Positions 31,541-42,255 of a DNA stretch of 64,000 nucleotides are shown here, in pieces. Position 1 is the stretch's first letter; each line of letters begins with the position of its first letter. The notes below the pieces were generated by a model that was not told the origin of the DNA, made no database searches, and worked only from the letters and a program-made list of their open reading frames with translations. Both the position numbers and the translations under genes were made by a program. The DNA lies in the NCBI GenBank assembly GCA_000799755.1, contig JUHI01000004.1, positions 402,357 through 466,356 on the forward strand, given 5' to 3'. This stretch comes from Martinezella tropici. GTDB lineage: Bacteria > Pseudomonadota > Alphaproteobacteria > Rhizobiales > Rhizobiaceae.

Positions 31541-33187
31541 ATGAAATTGCCCCCGCATGATACTTATGAAGCCCTCTATCGCGACTTTCGCTGGGAGATT
31601 CCGGCGAAATTCAACATGGGACATGCTGTCTGCGATGCCTGGGCCGAGCGCGAGCCGGATCGGATCTGCCTCCAGCATTTCAATCCTGACGGCAATCACT
31701 TTTTCATGACCTATGGCGAGTTGCGGGATCGTTCCGCCTCCTTCGCCAATGCGCTCGTTGCGCTTGGGGTGCGGGCTGGAGATCGCGTGGCGCTGCTCCT
31801 GCCACAAAGTTTTGAAACCGTCGTGGCGCATGTGGCGATCTACAAGATGGGGGCGATCGCCCTGCCGCTGGCATTGCTTTTCGGTGCCGAGGCTTTGGAA
31901 TATCGGCTGAAGGCTTCAGGTGCATCGGCAATCGTGACGAATCGCTTCGGCCTGGAGCGCCTGCATCCGATCCGGGACCAGTTGCCCGAGCTGGCGCAGG
32001 TGATCAGCATCGATGGCGCGGAAGACGGGGTTGCCGGCTTTGCCGATCTCATAGCGAGATACCCGTCACTGTTCGAAGTAGCCGATACCGGTCCGGACGA
32101 TCCGGCCCTGATGATCTTCACGTCGGGCACGACCGGGCCGCCGAAGGGGGCGCTGCATGGTCATCGCGTCCTGCCGGGGCATATTCCGGGCATGCAGTTC
32201 GCCCATGAGGGCTTTCCGAAGGCCGGCGACCGGCTCTGGACGCCATCGGACTGGGCCTGGGCCGGCGGCCTGTTGAATGCGCTTCTACCGAGCCTGATGC
32301 TTGGCGTTCCCGTCGTCTCTTCTCCCGCGCAGAAATTCGATCCGCACATGGCTTTCCGCATTATGGCCGAGATGGGGGTGCGCAATGCCTTCATCCCGCC
32401 GACGGCGCTGCGATTGCTGAAGGCCGTGGACAATCCGCGCGCCCAATACGATCTCAAGCTGCGCACCATCGGTTCGGCCGGCGAGGCGCTCGGCCGCGAA
32501 ACCTTCGAATGGGCGCGCTCGGCGCTCGGCGTCAGCGTCAACGAGTTCTTCGGCCAGACGGAGTGCAATTTCGTTCTTTCCTCCAGCGAGGCCTTCGGCG
32601 TCAGCCATGGCGGGGCGACCGGCAAGGCAGCACCCGGCCATCGTGTCGCCATCGTCGATGCCGAGGGCGTCGAAGTTCCGATCGGGGAGAGCGGGCAGAT
32701 CGCGATCAAGCGGCCCGATCCGGTGATGTTTCTCGGCTACTGGCAAAACGAGAAGGCGACGGAAGCCAAATTCGCCAATGACTGGCTGCTGACCGGGGAT
32801 ATCGGCCGGCAGGATGCCGATGGCTATATTTCCTTCGTCGGCCGCGACGACGATGTCATCACCTCGTCCGGCTATCGCATCGGCCCAAGCGAAATCGAGG
32901 ATTGCCTTGGCGGCCATCCCGCCGTGCAGTTGGCCGCAGCAGTGGGGAAACCGGATTCGGTGCGGACGGAAATCGTCAAGGCCTATGTCGTGCTCGTGCC
33001 CGGCCGTGAGCCGAGCGAGGCGCTTGCGGCGGAAATCCGCGAATGGGTGAAGACCCGGCTTTCCATGCACGAATACCCGCGCGAGATCGAATTCGTCGAC
33101 GCCCTGCCGCTGACCACCTCGGGCAAGGTGATCCGCCGCCTGCTGCGCGAGCGGGCCATCGCCGAAGATAGAGCATTTCCATCCTAA
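31541..33187 (+). CDS. Acyl-CoA synthetase (AMP-forming, medium-chain type)
   Basis: 548 residues from MKLPPHDTYEALYRDF. The adenylate-forming signature is MIFTSGTTGPPKGALHGH. Later come NEFFGQTECNFVL (A5), GDIGRQDADGYISFVGRDDD with the hinge, and the C-terminal catalytic lysine in LTTSGKVIRRLLRER. The family member closest in layout is the medium-chain/benzoate type (ACSM-like), which activates carboxylic acids to acyl-CoA. The last codons overlap the left arm of a mosaic repeat (33169-33179). Confidence 0.9.
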   Translation: MKLPPHDTYEALYRDFRWEIPAKFNMGHAVCDAWAEREPDRICLQHFNPDGNHFFMTYGELRDRSASFANALVALGVRAGDRVALLLPQSFETVVAHVAIYKMGAIALPLALLFGAEALEYRLKASGASAIVTNRFGLERLHPIRDQLPELAQVISIDGAEDGVAGFADLIARYPSLFEVADTGPDDPALMIFTSGTTGPPKGALHGHRVLPGHIPGMQFAHEGFPKAGDRLWTPSDWAWAGGLLNALLPSLMLGVPVVSSPAQKFDPHMAFRIMAEMGVRNAFIPPTALRLLKAVDNPRAQYDLKLRTIGSAGEALGRETFEWARSALGVSVNEFFGQTECNFVLSSSEAFGVSHGGATGKAAPGHRVAIVDAEGVEVPIGESGQIAIKRPDPVMFLGYWQNEKATEAKFANDWLLTGDIGRQDADGYISFVGRDDDVITSSGYRIGPSEIEDCLGGHPAVQLAAAVGKPDSVRTEIVKAYVVLVPGREPSEALAAEIREWVKTRLSMHEYPREIEFVDALPLTTSGKVIRRLLRERAIAEDRAFPS

Positions 33188-33269
33188 ACGAAGTCACGAA
33201 AATGCTCTATCTCTTTGTTTTCACGCAATTCCGGACGCAGAACCGCTGCGCACCTCTGCTGGATTTGCT
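33169..33269. repeat. Rhizobial intergenic mosaic element (RIME-like) 1
   Basis: An inverted pair, ATAGAGCATTT (33169-33179) and AAATGCTCTAT (33200-33210), is followed by a GCAATTCCGG ... CTGGATTTGCT dyad (33225-33269) enclosing GAACCGCTGCGCAC. The same core, GCAATTCCGGACGGAAAACC, recurs at 45721. The left arm forms the last codons of the acyl-CoA synthetase. Confidence 0.6.
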
Positions 33270-34531
33270 TTAGCGCTTCGTGAGCGACAGGATCTTTTCA
33301 CGCAGCAGCTTCGCCATGTTGCGGGTGCTGCGATACATGTGCAGCTGCGTGGTCACCTGACGCACGTCGCGGTCGCCGTTCGGCGTCAGGCCGATGATGA
33401 GCGTGCCCATATCCTCGCGCTCATGCCAGAAGCGGCTCATGATCGGATGATCCGGCACCGCGCATGAATCGGAGCGGACGACGTTGGCGTCGTCGAGATG
33501 CCACTCCGTCAATTCGCCCATCAGCAGCTTGCCCGGCGAATAGCGGGCATAGGCCTCGTCATAGGCGGTCTTCCACGTATAGGCTTCGCCGCCCATGATC
33601 AGCACGATCATCGAGGCGATGGCCTTGCCGTTGATATCGATGGAATGGATGCGCACGGCGTCGATGGCCGCAAGGTTGGAAATCGCCTCGCGGGCGAAGG
33701 CGGCATGGTGACGGTCGCCGAGCGCTTCTTGCCCTTCCAGCCGCTTGCTTCAAGCGCCAGGAATTCTTCCATGCGCATATGAATGTCGCGAGGCTGACGC
33801 GCGACGCTGTAGGTGACTTCGCCCTGGCTTTCCAGCAGGCGCCATTGCCGGCGCATTTCGCGCAAATGGCTGTTGGAGATCGTCCGCTTCAGATAGGCGA
33901 GCGCATCATCATTGCTCTGAAGCATCGGACGCTGGAACGGGTTGGCGACGGCGATCGGCAGGTTCCGGCCGATGGCGATGACCTTGGCCATCTGAACGAA
34001 GCGTCCGTTGAGGCGCACGTCCGGCAGCACGAGCGTCGTCGGCAGGCGCAGCTCCGGCCGAGAAAGGGCGTCGAAGAGGTTGTCGAGCGTTTCGCCGGCA
34101 TCCTCGGCGTCGAGCAGGGGCGTACCGAGCGGGCCGAAGGAATTCGACCAGACGCGGATGATCGAGGGACCAATTGCGAAGCCCGGCTTGTCGACGGTGA
34201 AGGGCATCAACAGGCGGATACGGCTGCGCGTGCTGCTGATGTCGCGCATCAGCGCCAGACGCACCTGCCGATCTTCGAGGCGAGGCATGGCGGGCGCCAG
34301 GAAGCGGCCGGAGAAGAAGACGTTCGGCTCCATGGCGCGATTGGACAAGAAGTCCAGCTCGTCCTGCAGCTCGTAGCCGAGCTTGCCGGGATAGAGGCAG
34401 AATTCGCGGCCGGCGCGACCGACCTCGACCCTTGCTTCGGCTTTGGGCGTTTCGAAGTGCAGCGCCGCGAGCGTATGGGTCAGGGCGTTCACCTGGCTGT
34501 CGGTGGTTTCGGTGTAGGGGGGACGTGCCAT
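33270..34531 (-). pseudogene. GNAT/CelD-like acetyltransferase, frameshifted
   Basis: Two frames on the minus strand make one protein of about 420 residues. The first (34531 to about 33720) begins MARPPYTETTDSQVNALT and runs to EEFLALEASGWKGKKRSA. The second resumes in another frame with DRHHAAFAREAISNLAAID and continues through INGKAIASMIVLIMGGEAY to the stop at 33270. The break is at about 33715-33725, where one base seems to be missing. The C-terminal half has the LEASGWKG and KxxYDExYxxYSPGxLL patterns of CelD/BcsL-type GNAT proteins linked to polysaccharide synthesis. It follows a flippase gene by two bases. Either a real recent mutation or a sequencing error. Confidence 0.75.
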
Positions 34532-34533
34532 GA

Positions 34534-35949
34534 TCAGAGAGCCCTCGTTACCGATGGCGCCGTCGGGCGGCGCATAAGGGCGAATAGGGTAATGCCGAGC
34601 GAGCGGCGGACGGCGATGTGCAGGAGCAGAGCCTCGATCATCATGGCGGTCGCGCCGGCAATGGCTGCCCCTTCGATGCCGAGATGCGGAATGAGGACGA
34701 TGTTCAGGCCGACATTGGCGACGAGGGCCGCAGCATAGAGATAAACGCAGAGCATCTGTTTGTCGGCCATGGTCAGGAGCACTTCGGCGGGGCCGACCAG
34801 CGCTCTTGCGAGAATGCCGGCAAGCAGGATCGCCATTACGATCTGGCCTTCAGTGAAGGCGGCGCCGAAGAGCGAGAGCAGGAGTTGCCCGGCCGCCAGC
34901 ACCAGGAGGCCGACGGCAAGCGCCGGAAAGAAGGACCAGCGCGTTGCTTCGGTTGCAAAGGCCGCGAGCTTACTGCGATCGCCTTCGGCGAGGATGGCGG
35001 CAAAGCGCGGCCCGATCGCTGCCCTCACGGCGAAGGAAACGAAGAGCACCAAGGCCATCGTCTTGGCGGCGGCGAAATAGACGGCGACCTCATCGGGATC
35101 AAGGAAAAGGCCGACGACGATGACGTCCGAGTTGGTGAGCAGGTAACCGACGCCTTCCACCAGGAAGATCGGCAGGGCGACAGCCGTCCAGGCGCTGAAT
35201 TCCATGGCCTTCGGGCCGCTTGGATAATGGCGGCGCAGGCGGAGCGTCACCGCGAGATATTGCAGCAGGACACTGGTGAAGGCGCCGGCGAGCGCCGCGG
35301 CCATGGCGGTGACGGCATCACGTGGCGCGCCAGCGAAGATCGCAGCCACCATGAAGAGCAGTATCAACGTCGGGCGGATGAGGAAGGTCGGGCTCAAGGC
35401 CATGATCGGCCAGTGCTTGGCACGAGCCGTCCCGTCGAGAACGTCGCCAAGGGCGATCATCGGCACGGCAATCAGGCCGAGGAAAATCGGCACGACATAA
35501 TAGTGCTCGACCATGCCGCGCAATGCGAAAAGCAGCAGCGCCCCGATCAGCGCCAGCGTGCCCGAGACGGCAACCACGAACAGGCGCGCGGTGGCGTTCA
35601 AGCCGCGAATGGCATCATGATTGCCGCTGGCGTCGTACTGCGGCAGAAAGCGGATGATGGCGGTCGGGAAGCCAAGGCAGGCGAGATTGCCGAACAGGAT
35701 CATCAGCACCCAGACGAAGACGAAGACGCCGTATTCGAACCGGCCCATCAGGCGGGCGAGGATGATCTGCGAGAGAAAGGCGAGAGCAGCGCCTGCGACA
35801 CGGATCGTGAAGGCCGTAAGTGCCATGCGCTGCGAGGCGGCTTTTTCATCCTGACCGGTAAGAAGGGTGGCGACCTTGCGCAGATACGGCGATAGAGCGG
35901 CCCGCAATGCGGACGGCAACATTCTTTCCGCTGTTTGAAAGACCGCCAT
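34534..35949 (-). CDS. Polysaccharide flippase (Wzx/MVF-like)
   Basis: 471 residues with about twelve to fourteen membrane helices, starting after a 40-residue cytosolic N-terminus. The first helix region (FTIRVAGAALAFLSQIILARLMGRFEYGVFV) is the standard opening of polysaccharide biosynthesis (Wzx/RfbX) transporters, and the C-terminal half has the NVGLNIVLIPHLGIEGAAIA signature. It should flip a lipid-linked oligosaccharide to the periplasmic face. The acetyltransferase gene follows directly in the same operon. Confidence 0.88.
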   Translation of the reverse strand: MAVFQTAERMLPSALRAALSPYLRKVATLLTGQDEKAASQRMALTAFTIRVAGAALAFLSQIILARLMGRFEYGVFVFVWVLMILFGNLACLGFPTAIIRFLPQYDASGNHDAIRGLNATARLFVVAVSGTLALIGALLLFALRGMVEHYYVVPIFLGLIAVPMIALGDVLDGTARAKHWPIMALSPTFLIRPTLILLFMVAAIFAGAPRDAVTAMAAALAGAFTSVLLQYLAVTLRLRRHYPSGPKAMEFSAWTAVALPIFLVEGVGYLLTNSDVIVVGLFLDPDEVAVYFAAAKTMALVLFVSFAVRAAIGPRFAAILAEGDRSKLAAFATEATRWSFFPALAVGLLVLAAGQLLLSLFGAAFTEGQIVMAILLAGILARALVGPAEVLLTMADKQMLCVYLYAAALVANVGLNIVLIPHLGIEGAAIAGATAMMIEALLLHIAVRRSLGITLFALMRRPTAPSVTRAL

Positions 35950-36199
35950 GATCGATACGCAATACTTTTAAGTATGATCCCAAACTCACGATAGTCTTGG
36001 CAGAGGAGAGTTAAGAATCGGTTCTTTCAATACATAAAAGTCACATTTGAGATGCGGCAGGTTGTCTATCGACTTGGGTATAAGCAACCGTTGGGTGCGA
36101 TAAGTCGATGGCTGCTCCAGGGACGAAATCGGCGCAGGAAACGGGTGGCGGGGCCTGCAGCCACGATGCAGATTAGGTGAACTGCCGGAGGAGGGTTCC

Positions 36200-36829
36200 A
36201 TGCTCACGCTTTACGACTATTTGCCGTCGCAGAACGGCTGGAAGGCCCGGGTTCTGTTCGGGTTGCTTGATATTCCCTACCAGACCCGCCTGGTGTCGAT
36301 CTTCGAAGGCGAGGGGCGCACGGATGCCTTCCTCGAGCTCAATCCGGCAGGCGGCATCCCCGTGCTCGAGCTTGAGGATGGGCGAACGATCGCTGAATCC
36401 AACGCGATCCTCACCTATATCGCTGAAGGCACGCGGTTCCTTCCGGGAGATCGCTATCTGCACGCCAAGGTCATGCAATGGCTCTTCTTCGAGCAGTATC
36501 ATGTCGAGCCGGTTATCGGCACGCTGCGCTTCTGGACGCTGACGGGGCGGCTTGAGCTCAATGCCGCCATGACCGAAGCCAAGCGCACGGCCGGACTTCG
36601 AGCGCTTGCCGCGATGGAGCGTGGGCTGAAGGACATGCCGTTTCTGGTCGGCGGGGAGTTTTCGATCGCGGATATAGCCGTTTACGCCTATGCCCACAGA
36701 GCGGCGGATTGCGGCTTTGCGCTTGCCGATTACCCGGCGCTCACCGCCTGGTTCGATCGGGCGCTCGATATCATCGGGCCGGGCCATCCGATCCATCTCT
36801 ACAGCGAAGATCCGCATACCGCCGTTTGA
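36200..36829 (+). CDS. Glutathione S-transferase family protein
   Basis: 209 residues. The thioredoxin-like N-domain carries LYDYLPSQNGWKARV, with Ser10 or Asn12 as candidate catalytic residue, the cis-proline GGIPVLEL, and the glutathione gamma-glutamyl contact ESNAIL. The C-terminal helical domain has FSIADIAVYAYAHRA, the N-capping box of the family. GGAGG precedes the ATG. Substrate unknown. It is convergent with secA. Confidence 0.92.
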   Translation: MLTLYDYLPSQNGWKARVLFGLLDIPYQTRLVSIFEGEGRTDAFLELNPAGGIPVLELEDGRTIAESNAILTYIAEGTRFLPGDRYLHAKVMQWLFFEQYHVEPVIGTLRFWTLTGRLELNAAMTEAKRTAGLRALAAMERGLKDMPFLVGGEFSIADIAVYAYAHRAADCGFALADYPALTAWFDRALDIIGPGHPIHLYSEDPHTAV

Positions 36830-36889
36830 GCGTGTCCGGAGTTTGCATGTTTGCCCGCGGCAGGCACCATTCCAGGATTTTCCATAAAA

Positions 36890-36911
36890 AATGCCGCCCG
36901 AGGGCGGCATT
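36890..36911 (-). terminator. secA terminator
   Basis: A ten-base perfect stem (AATGCCGCCC / GGGCGGCATT) with a two-base loop. On the minus strand it is followed by a run of T, so it ends leftward secA transcription 27 bp after the stop. Confidence 0.85.
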
Positions 36912-36937
36912 CTGTTCAGTGCGATCGGTTGCTAGGC

Positions 36938-39658
36938 TTAGACGACTTCGCTGCTTTCGAAGGCGCCGTGGCAGTGCTTGTACTTCTTGCCGGAGCCGCA
37001 GGGGCAGGCCTCATTGCGGCCGATGCGGCCCCAGGTAGCCGGGTTGCGCGGGTCGCGATTCTCGGGCGATACGAAGCTTTCGTTCGCGATCGCGAGCGGC
37101 GCAAATTCGTCTTCGCCCGTTGTTGCGTCGATATGGCGAGCCTGCATCGGCGGCGTTTCCGGCTCGGCCGGCTGCTGCACGAGTTCGACACGCGAAAGCT
37201 GGGCTGTCACGGCCTGGCGAAGATTGTTCAGCAGCGACTGGAACAGCTCGAAAGCCTCGGCCTTGTATTCCTGCAGCGGATCGCGCTGCGCGTAGCCGCG
37301 GAAGCCGATAACCGAGCGCAGGTGGTCGAGGTTGACGATGTGCTCGCGCCAAAGATTGTCCAGCGTCTGCAGGACGATAGAGCGCTCGACATAGGTCATG
37401 ATCTCGGGGCCGAAGCGCTCGGCCTTCTCGGCTGCGGCCTTTTCGGCCGCTTCCATCAGGCGGGCGCGGATGTCGTCTTCAGCGATGCCTTCTTCCTTGA
37501 CCCAGTCATGCACGGGCATGTCGAGATCGAAGAAGTTGGCGACACCGGTCTTCAGGCCATCGGCATCCCATTGCTCGGCATAGGCCCGCTCGGGAATATG
37601 TCTGGCGACGAGGTCTTCGATGACGTCGTGGCGCATGTCGCCGACGAATTCGGAAAGGTCCTTCGATTCCATCAGCTCGACGCGCTGGTCGAAAATGACC
37701 TTGCGCTGATCGTTCAGCACGTCGTCATATTTCAGAACGTTCTTGCGGATGTCGAAGTTGCGAGCCTCGACCTTCTTCTGGGCGCGCTCGACTGCCTTGT
37801 TGATCCAGGGATGGACGATGGCTTCGCCCTCCTTGAGACCCAGCTTCTGCAGCATGCCGTCCATGCGGTCGGAGCCGAAGATGCGCATCAGGTCGTCCTG
37901 GAGCGACAGGTAGAATTTAGAGCGGCCCGGGTCGCCCTGGCGGCCGGAACGGCCACGCAGCTGGTTATCGATACGGCGGCTTTCATGGCGCTCGGAGGCG
38001 ATGACGTAGAGACCGCCGGCCGCGATCGATTGCTGCTTGAGTTCCTTGATCTCCTCGGCGATGCGGGCAATGGCCGCGTCGCGCTCCGGACCGGGCTCCA
38101 TTTCGTGCAGGTCACGCTCGACCCGCATTTCCAGATTGCCGCCGAGCTGGATGTCGGTGCCGCGGCCGGCCATGTTGGTGGCGATCGTTACCGCGCCGGG
38201 CACGCCGGCCTGAGCGACGATATAGGCTTCCTGTTCATGGTAACGGGCGTTCAGAACCTGGAAATTGGTGAAGCCCCGCTTGCGCATGAGATCGGCGAGA
38301 AGTTCCGACTTCTCGATCGACGTCGTGCCGACCAGCACAGGCTGGCCGCGCTTGTGCGCGTCGAGGATCTCGCTGATGATGGCGTTATACTTCTCGGCAT
38401 GCGTACGATAGACCTCGTCGTCCTCGTCGACACGCTGGATCGGCAGGTTGGTCGGCACCTCGATCACGTCGAGGCCGTAGATGTTGCCGAATTCCTCCGC
38501 TTCCGTCGAAGCCGTACCGGTCATGCCGGCCAGCTTCTCGTACATGCGGAAATAGTTCTGGAAGGTGATCTGCGCCAGCGTCTGGTTTTCCGGCTGGATC
38601 TGTACCCGTTCCTTGGCTTCCAGCGCCTGGTGCTGACCATCCGAATAGCGGCGGCCCGGCATCATGCGGCCGGTGAATTCGTCGATGATGACGACTTCGT
38701 CGTTGCGGACGATATAGTCCTTGTCGCGCTGGAAGAGCTTGTGGGCCTTCAGCGCGTTGTTGATGTGATGAACAATCGCGACGTTTTCGACGTCGTAGAG
38801 CGATTCACCCTTCAACAATCCGGCTTCGTTCAGCATGTTTTCCAGCTTCTCGGTGCCTTCTTCGGAGAAGTTGGCCGAGCGCTGCTTTTCATCGATTTCG
38901 TAGTCTTCCTTCGCCAGTCGGGGAATGAAGGCGTCGATGGTGATGTAGAGATCGGAGCGGTCGTCGAGCGGACCGGAGATGATCAGCGGCGTGCGGGCTT
39001 CGTCGACCAGGATCGAGTCCACTTCGTCGACGATCGCGAAGCTATGGCCGCGCTGAACCATCTGGGCGCGCTCGTACTTCATATTGTCGCGCAGATAGTC
39101 GAAGCCGAGCTCGTTGTTGGTGGCGTAGGTGATGTCGCAGGCATAAGCGTCATGCCGCTGCTCATCCGACAGGCCGTGGACGATGACGCCCGTCGTCAAA
39201 CCGAGGAAGCTGTACAGGCGGCCCATGGTGCCGCTGTCGCGCTGCGCCAGGTAATCGTTGACGGTGACGACATGCACGCCCTTGCCGGCGAGCGCGTTGA
39301 GGTAGACCGGCAACGTCGCGACGAGGGTCTTACCTTCACCGGTCTTCATTTCGGCGATGGCGTTGGAATGAAGGATCATGCCGCCGATGAGCTGCACGTC
39401 AAAAGGTCGCATGCCGAGAACGCGCCGCGAGGCTTCGCGGGCGACGGCGAAGGCCGGTACAAGGAGATCGTCGAGCGTCTTGCCATCCGCGAGCTGCTGG
39501 CGGAACTCAACCGTCTTGGCGGCCAGAGCTTCATCGGACAGCGCGCGCATCTGCTGCTCGAGCGCATTGATTGCGGCTACTTGCGGCTGGAACGATTTGA
39601 CCCGGCGGTCGTTGGACGAGCCGAACAACTTGCGGGCAATTCCACCTAGGCTGACCAT
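36938..39658 (-). CDS. secA: SecA, preprotein translocase ATPase
   Basis: 906 residues, full family length. The DEAD motor has Walker [11 protein letters not shown] near 105, the [14 protein letters not shown] segment, and the second motor motif [13 protein letters not shown]. The preprotein cross-linking and helical wing domains lie between and after these. The C-terminus ends in a zinc-binding motif, [14 protein letters not shown], that contacts SecB. It drives secretion through SecYEG at the inner membrane. A clear terminator follows, and a foldase gene is divergent upstream. AAGGA precedes the ATG. Confidence 0.97.
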   Translation of the reverse strand: MVSLGGIARKLFGSSNDRRVKSFQPQVAAINALEQQMRALSDEALAAKTVEFRQQLADGKTLDDLLVPAFAVAREASRRVLGMRPFDVQLIGGMILHSNAIAEMKTGEGKTLVATLPVYLNALAGKGVHVVTVNDYLAQRDSGTMGRLYSFLGLTTGVIVHGLSDEQRHDAYACDITYATNNELGFDYLRDNMKYERAQMVQRGHSFAIVDEVDSILVDEARTPLIISGPLDDRSDLYITIDAFIPRLAKEDYEIDEKQRSANFSEEGTEKLENMLNEAGLLKGESLYDVENVAIVHHINNALKAHKLFQRDKDYIVRNDEVVIIDEFTGRMMPGRRYSDGQHQALEAKERVQIQPENQTLAQITFQNYFRMYEKLAGMTGTASTEAEEFGNIYGLDVIEVPTNLPIQRVDEDDEVYRTHAEKYNAIISEILDAHKRGQPVLVGTTSIEKSELLADLMRKRGFTNFQVLNARYHEQEAYIVAQAGVPGAVTIATNMAGRGTDIQLGGNLEMRVERDLHEMEPGPERDAAIARIAEEIKELKQQSIAAGGLYVIASERHESRRIDNQLRGRSGRQGDPGRSKFYLSLQDDLMRIFGSDRMDGMLQKLGLKEGEAIVHPWINKAVERAQKKVEARNFDIRKNVLKYDDVLNDQRKVIFDQRVELMESKDLSEFVGDMRHDVIEDLVARHIPERAYAEQWDADGLKTGVANFFDLDMPVHDWVKEEGIAEDDIRARLMEAAEKAAAEKAERFGPEIMTYVERSIVLQTLDNLWREHIVNLDHLRSVIGFRGYAQRDPLQEYKAEAFELFQSLLNNLRQAVTAQLSRVELVQQPAEPETPPMQARHIDATTGEDEFAPLAIANESFVSPENRDPRNPATWGRIGRNEACPCGSGKKYKHCHGAFESSEVV

Positions 39659-39902
39659 GTGACTGGTCCTTTCTGAGATTTCATCCTGCCGTTTCCTGCT
39701 TTATCCAATCCCAAAAAAACGGGAGTATAGCACAAAACGGCCGGAAACTGTTCTGGACGCGAGGTTGCGTGACAGATAAGAGGGGGGTCGATTGATGTCA
39801 ACGGGATTTGGCCGATACAGAAAGGCCACATTCTCCTGCTGAAGGCTTTTTCACGCCGGATTCACGTCTTCGAGCCGGTCGAGACCACCGAAGGGTTATT
39901 TT

Positions 39903-40829
39903 ATGTTGAAGTACAACAAACTTGCTGCTGCGGTTGCTTTCGCAACAATCGTTACCTTCCAGGCTCCGGTCTTCGCGGCCGATGCCAAGGACCCCGTAGT
40001 CGCCAAGGTCGGCGATGTCGAAATCCATCAGTCCGAACTCGATCTGGCAATTGCCAATCTCGATCCGCAACTCGGCCAGCTTCCGGACGACCAGAAGAAG
40101 GTCGCAGCGCTTTCCGCTTCGATCGACGTTAAGCTGCTGTCGCAGAAGGCTGCTGCCGAGAAGCTCGACCAGACGCCGGACTTCCAGGCCCACATGGCCT
40201 ATCTGCGTGACCGCGAGCTGCACAATGCCTACTTCAAGGCTCACGTCGCCGACTCCATCAAGGATGATGAAGTCAAGGCTCGCTACGACAAGGAAGTCGC
40301 AGCACTGCCGAAGCAGGAAGAAGTTCATGCTCGCCACATCCTCGTAAAGACCGAGGATGAAGCCAAGGCGATCATCAAGGAACTCGACGCCGGCAAGGAT
40401 TTCGCCGAACTCGCCAAGGAAAAGTCCACCGACCCGAACAAGGCTGACGGCGGCGATCTCGGCTATTTCGGCCATGGCCGTATGGTCAAGGAATTCGAAG
40501 ACGCAGCTTTCGCTCTTCCTGTGGGAACCTACACGAAGACCCCGGTCAAGACCGATTTCGGCTGGCACGTCATCAAGGTCGAAGACAAGCGCAACGCACC
40601 TCCTCCGCCGTTCGACCAGGTCAAGGATCAGGTTCGTCAGCTCGTCATGCGCGACAAGTATCTTGAACTCCTGAACAAGGCCAAGACGGACACCAAGGTC
40701 GTCATCAACGATCCGGCGCTCAGCAAGGCCTATGACGATGCACAGAAGCAGCAGGACGCGGCACCGGCCGATGACGCCGTTGCTCCTGCCGATGGTGCGA
40801 CAGCGCCCGACGCGCAGCCGCAGCAGTAA
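39903..40829 (+). CDS. Periplasmic parvulin-type peptidyl-prolyl isomerase
   Basis: 308 residues with a signal peptide (about 1-25, ending PVFAAD), an N-terminal SurA-like helical chaperone part, and a parvulin domain at about 140-235 (VHARHILVKTEDEA, GGDLGYFGHGRMVKEFEDAAF, FGWHVIKVED). The C-terminal 50 residues are Asp/Ala/Gln/Pro-rich and probably disordered. It folds exported proteins, which agrees with its position divergent from secA. A strong terminator follows. Confidence 0.93.
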   Translation: MLKYNKLAAAVAFATIVTFQAPVFAADAKDPVVAKVGDVEIHQSELDLAIANLDPQLGQLPDDQKKVAALSASIDVKLLSQKAAAEKLDQTPDFQAHMAYLRDRELHNAYFKAHVADSIKDDEVKARYDKEVAALPKQEEVHARHILVKTEDEAKAIIKELDAGKDFAELAKEKSTDPNKADGGDLGYFGHGRMVKEFEDAAFALPVGTYTKTPVKTDFGWHVIKVEDKRNAPPPPFDQVKDQVRQLVMRDKYLELLNKAKTDTKVVINDPALSKAYDDAQKQQDAAPADDAVAPADGATAPDAQPQQ

Positions 40830-40851
40830 TTGAAAGCAGTCAAGCAAATCA

Positions 40852-40875
40852 GGGCCCGGGTTTTCCGGGCCCTTT
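40852..40875 (+). terminator. Terminator of the PpiC gene
   Basis: Stem GGGCCCGG / CCGGGCCC with loop GTTTT followed by TTT, 23 bp after the stop. Confidence 0.85.
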
Positions 40876-40889
40876 ACTGGAGCCGGATG

Positions 40890-40985
40890 ATTTTAGGTCG
40901 ACACGACCTAAAATCTGAATCCGCTCCAGAATTAGAAGCAGAGCATGATGTGATCCGAAAACCGCCTACACTTTTCGGCACCATG
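40890..40985. repeat. Intergenic hairpin and RIME-like element 2
   Basis: A perfect 11-bp inverted repeat, ATTTTAGGTCG-ACA-CGACCTAAAAT (40890-40914), is followed by GCATGATGTGATCCGAAAACC ... CACTTTTCGGCACCATGCG (about 40944-40988), an imperfect dyad with the rhizobial mosaic-element core. It sits directly before argJ and could be transcribed in its leader. Confidence 0.6.
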
Positions 40986-41003
40986 CGCGTCTAGGTGGGT
41001 CTC

Positions 41004-42245
41004 ATGTCCGGTTCCGTTTCTCCGCTCGCTCCCAAAACCTTTACTGCCATGCCCGCCCTTCGCGGCGTGCGCATGACCACGGCGTCCGCCGGCATCAAGT
41101 ACAAGAACCGCACCGACGTCCTGTTGATGGTTTTCGACAAGCCCGCAGCTGTGGCCGGCGTGTTCACCCGTTCGAAGTGCCCCTCGGCTCCCGTGGATTT
41201 CTGCCGGCAGAATCTGGCGCATGGCAGCGCCCGCGCCGTCGTCGTCAATTCCGGTAATGCCAATGCCTTCACCGGTCTGAAGGGCCGGCAGGCGACGGAA
41301 CTCACCGCCAAGTCCGCCGCTGCCGCTGTCGGTTGCGGTGAAAACGAGGTTTATCTCGCCTCCACCGGTGTCATCGGCGAGCCGCTCGACGCCACCAAGT
41401 TTGCCGGCGTGCTCGACACGATGGCCAAGGATGCGGTCAGCGATTTCTGGTTCGAGGCCGCCAAGGCCATCATGACTACGGATACCTATCCGAAGGTCGC
41501 GACCCGTACCGCCGAGATCGGTGGCGTCAAGGTGACCATCAACGGTATCGCCAAGGGTGCCGGCATGATCGCGCCCGACATGGCGACGATGCTTTCCTTC
41601 GTCGTCACGGATGCCGATATCTCATCTGCAGCGCTGCAGTCGCTTCTGTCCGACGGCGTCGGCCCGAGCTTCAATTCCATGACCGTCGACAGCGATACCT
41701 CGACCTCGGACACGCTGATGCTGTTTGCCACGGGCGCCGCCGCGGCTGATGGGCAGGCGCATATCGACCGCGCCGACGATCCGAAGCTGGCCGGCTTCCG
41801 CGCAGCACTCAACGAGCTGTTGAAGGATCTCGCCATTCAAGTCGTTCGCGACGGCGAAGGCGCGACTAAGATGCTCGAAATCACCGTGACCGGCGCCGAA
41901 AGCGATGCCGCCGCCAAGCGCATCGCGTTGTCGATCGCCAATTCGCCGCTGGTCAAGACCGCCGCTGCCGGCGAAGACGCCAATTGGGGTCGTGTCGTCA
42001 TGGCTGTCGGAAAGGCCGGCGAGATGGCGGATCGCGACAAGCTCGCCATCTGGTTCGGCGATGTCCGCGTTGCCGTCAACGGCGAGCGCGACGCTTCCTA
42101 TTCGGAGGAAGCCGCCTCGAATGTCATGAAGCAGCAGGATATTCCCGTGAAGGTCGATCTCGGCCTCGGCAATGGTCGTGCAACGGTCTGGACCTGCGAC
42201 CTCACCAAGGAATATGTTGCCATCAATGGCGACTACCGGAGCTGA
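41004..42245 (+). CDS. argJ: ArgJ, glutamate N-acetyltransferase / ornithine acetyltransferase
   Basis: 413 residues from ATG 41004 ([13 protein letters not shown]); GTG 40995 is an alternative. ArgJ is an Ntn-type enzyme that cleaves itself before a threonine in the motif [13 protein letters not shown], clearly present here. Other conserved stretches are [13 protein letters not shown] and [14 protein letters not shown]. It moves the acetyl group from N-acetylornithine to glutamate in arginine synthesis. The downstream GNAT and MutT genes follow without gaps, forming an argJ-gnat-mutT unit. Confidence 0.96.
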   Translation: MSGSVSPLAPKTFTAMPALRGVRMTTASAGIKYKNRTDVLLMVFDKPAAVAGVFTRSKCPSAPVDFCRQNLAHGSARAVVVNSGNANAFTGLKGRQATELTAKSAAAAVGCGENEVYLASTGVIGEPLDATKFAGVLDTMAKDAVSDFWFEAAKAIMTTDTYPKVATRTAEIGGVKVTINGIAKGAGMIAPDMATMLSFVVTDADISSAALQSLLSDGVGPSFNSMTVDSDTSTSDTLMLFATGAAAADGQAHIDRADDPKLAGFRAALNELLKDLAIQVVRDGEGATKMLEITVTGAESDAAAKRIALSIANSPLVKTAAAGEDANWGRVVMAVGKAGEMADRDKLAIWFGDVRVAVNGERDASYSEEAASNVMKQQDIPVKVDLGLGNGRATVWTCDLTKEYVAINGDYRS

Positions 42246-42255
42246 TATCCAACTG

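Noticed and set aside
36851..39649. A 932-residue open frame on the plus strand opposite secA
   Set aside because: It mirrors secA codon by codon, has no family features or ribosome site, and is explained by high GC and codon bias.
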